From DATJHM01 sp963777355 (GTDB lineage: Bacteria > Chloroflexota > Ktedonobacteria > Ktedonobacterales > Ktedonobacteraceae): a DNA stretch of 64,000 nt. The DNA lies in assembly GCA_963777355.1 (NCBI GenBank), contig CAVZQK010000031.1, positions 45,790 to 109,789 on the forward strand, given 5' to 3'. The notes under the pieces were generated by a model. The model saw only the letters and a program-made list of their open reading frames with translations. It made no database searches and was not told the DNA's origin. The translations under genes were made by a program, and so were the position numbers. Shown here in pieces: positions 63,317 through 64,000 of this stretch (positions within the stretch are counted from its first letter, which is position 1; each line of letters opens with the position of its first letter).

Positions 63317-64000
63317 TCAGCTCCCCCCTTCACGGCCAGCGGCTCGGGCGCCTCGGCCACCGCGGCCGGACGGCGGCCGCCGGCCGGGGCGGACATTCGC
63401 GCCCGCCCCGCAAAGCCTGCGCGTAGAGCGCGCAATTGCGAACGGTAAGGTCCAGGCCGAACTGCCCGGTGACCAGTCCGCCGGCGTTCGGCCATCGCGC
63501 GCGGCCGCCCGGTCTTCAAGCAGCGCGAAATCCGCACGGCCAGCAGCCGCGAATGGCGCGCGCACCAGAAAGCCGCTCCATCCGTCGCGGAAACGTCGGT
63601 GCAGCCGGGCATAGCCGTCGTCACCACCGGAACCCGCGCAGCCCAGCCTCCAGCAGCACGCGGGGAACCCCTTCGCGGTATTCGGTCGGAAAGGCGAACA
63701 CGTCGGCCAGGCGAAGCAGTGCCGGAACATCGCCGCGTGGACCGATCGCGATCACATGGGGGCGATGGCGCTCGATTTCCCGCCGCGAAACCGCCAGCCG
63801 CCCCTCGTTTCGCGCGAGCCAACCAGAAGGAAGCGCACACCCGGCTTGAGCGTCATGGACGAGCGCCGCAGCGCGCAGCAGCGACGGCACGCCCTTCTGG
63901 CGCGTCAGGCGGGTGATCGTCAGCACCACCGGCGCATCGGAAGAGAGCCCGAGTTCGCGCCGAAGCGCCGCCGCCGACGCGCCGGCCGCGAGATCGCGCC
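63317..64000 (-). pseudogene. Family 4 glycosyltransferase, 5' partial and frameshifted
   Basis: C-terminal donor-binding half of a GT4 (group 1) enzyme. On the minus strand: VVLTITRLTRQKGVPSLLRA, ALVHDAQ.., HVIAIGPRGDVPALLRLADV, FAFPTEYREGVPRVLLEAGL (the E-x7-E-like signature), then after a shift near 63,630 VVTTAMPGCTDV and GWSGFLV. The gene continues past the window. Frame changes near 63,560 and 63,460 follow. The stop at 63,317 lies just before the amidotransferase start and is approximate. First recognisable gene of the EPS operon in this window. Confidence 0.7.

Noticed and set aside
42405..64000. Right-hand DNA as a natural genomic island in the left-hand genome
   Set aside because: It starts inside argG, contains housekeeping genes, has no integrase, att repeat or tRNA at its edge, and cuts tatC; a misjoin is simpler.
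1..64000. tRNA, rRNA or tmRNA genes
   Set aside because: No stretch with recognisable TPsiC/anticodon arms or rRNA sequence was found by eye; a covariance-model scan would be decisive.

Overview
The window is two unrelated stretches of DNA joined at about 42.42 kb. Left of that point (1 to ~42,420) base composition is moderate and gene content fits a Chloroflexota bacterium, most likely class Ktedonobacteria: rpsT-rplS-rnhB, rlmB, a tatC end, a CruF/glycosyltransferase/acyltransferase/desaturase carotenoid group, DprE1/DprE2-like genes, tandem rhomboids, and intergenic spaces full of short palindromic repeats. Right of that point (to 64,000) the DNA is strongly GC-rich and encodes an alphaproteobacterial (possibly Acetobacteraceae-like) set: argG, isocitrate lyase with a divergent short-chain-fatty-acyl-type regulator, and a long exopolysaccharide cluster. 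At the join both tatC (minus strand) and argG (plus strand) are cut, with no mobile element or att-like site. I read this as a chimeric contig rather than a natural island. Taxon calls come from protein recognition only.

Left part. 0-4.9 kb: a DprE1/DprE2-like oxidase/reductase pair, a secreted anchored protein behind rlmB, two copies of a ~108 bp element (A, B) and a decayed ABC ATPase. 4.9-13.3 kb: FMN split-barrel protein, TPR/PH-like membrane protein, rnhB-rplS-rpsT, an L,D-transpeptidase lipoprotein, a broken cystathionine synthase, a PAP2 phosphatase. 13.5-24.7 kb: a two-component system, an esterase, a membrane-anchored protein, then carotenoid genes interrupted by a transposase remnant, the third element copy (C) and a ChW-repeat secreted protein. 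24.9-35.3 kb: Nudix, ECF sigma with a membrane propeller partner, a likely IS200/IS605 remnant, a TetR/oxidoreductase divergent pair with three palindromic operators, and small accessory genes. 35.6-42.4 kb: two rhomboids, MarC, membrane proteins, a broken MFS gene and tatC.

Right part. argG and aceA converge on a block of palindromic repeats; aceA diverges from its probable regulator. An RTX-like fragment follows. Everything from ~47 to 64 kb lies on the minus strand: glycosyltransferase, asparagine synthetase-like amidotransferase, Wzz/BY-kinase, two P-loop kinases, Wzx flippase, Wzy polymerase, methyltransferases, a secreted protein, then a beta-helix repeat protein coupled to a SEC-C/TPR sulfotransferase. 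Most junctions overlap by a few bases, suggesting one or two coupled operons for making and modifying a surface polysaccharide.

Many genes on both sides carry single-base frameshifts although their protein sequence stays well conserved on each side of the shift. Uncorrected indel errors are the simplest explanation for many of them, so 'pseudogene' below means 'reading frame broken in this sequence', not proven loss of function. Intergenic repeats are the most unusual biology: element A/B/C, with stems that change sequence but keep pairing, and a mosaic family of ~35 bp palindromic units present in at least twelve copies.
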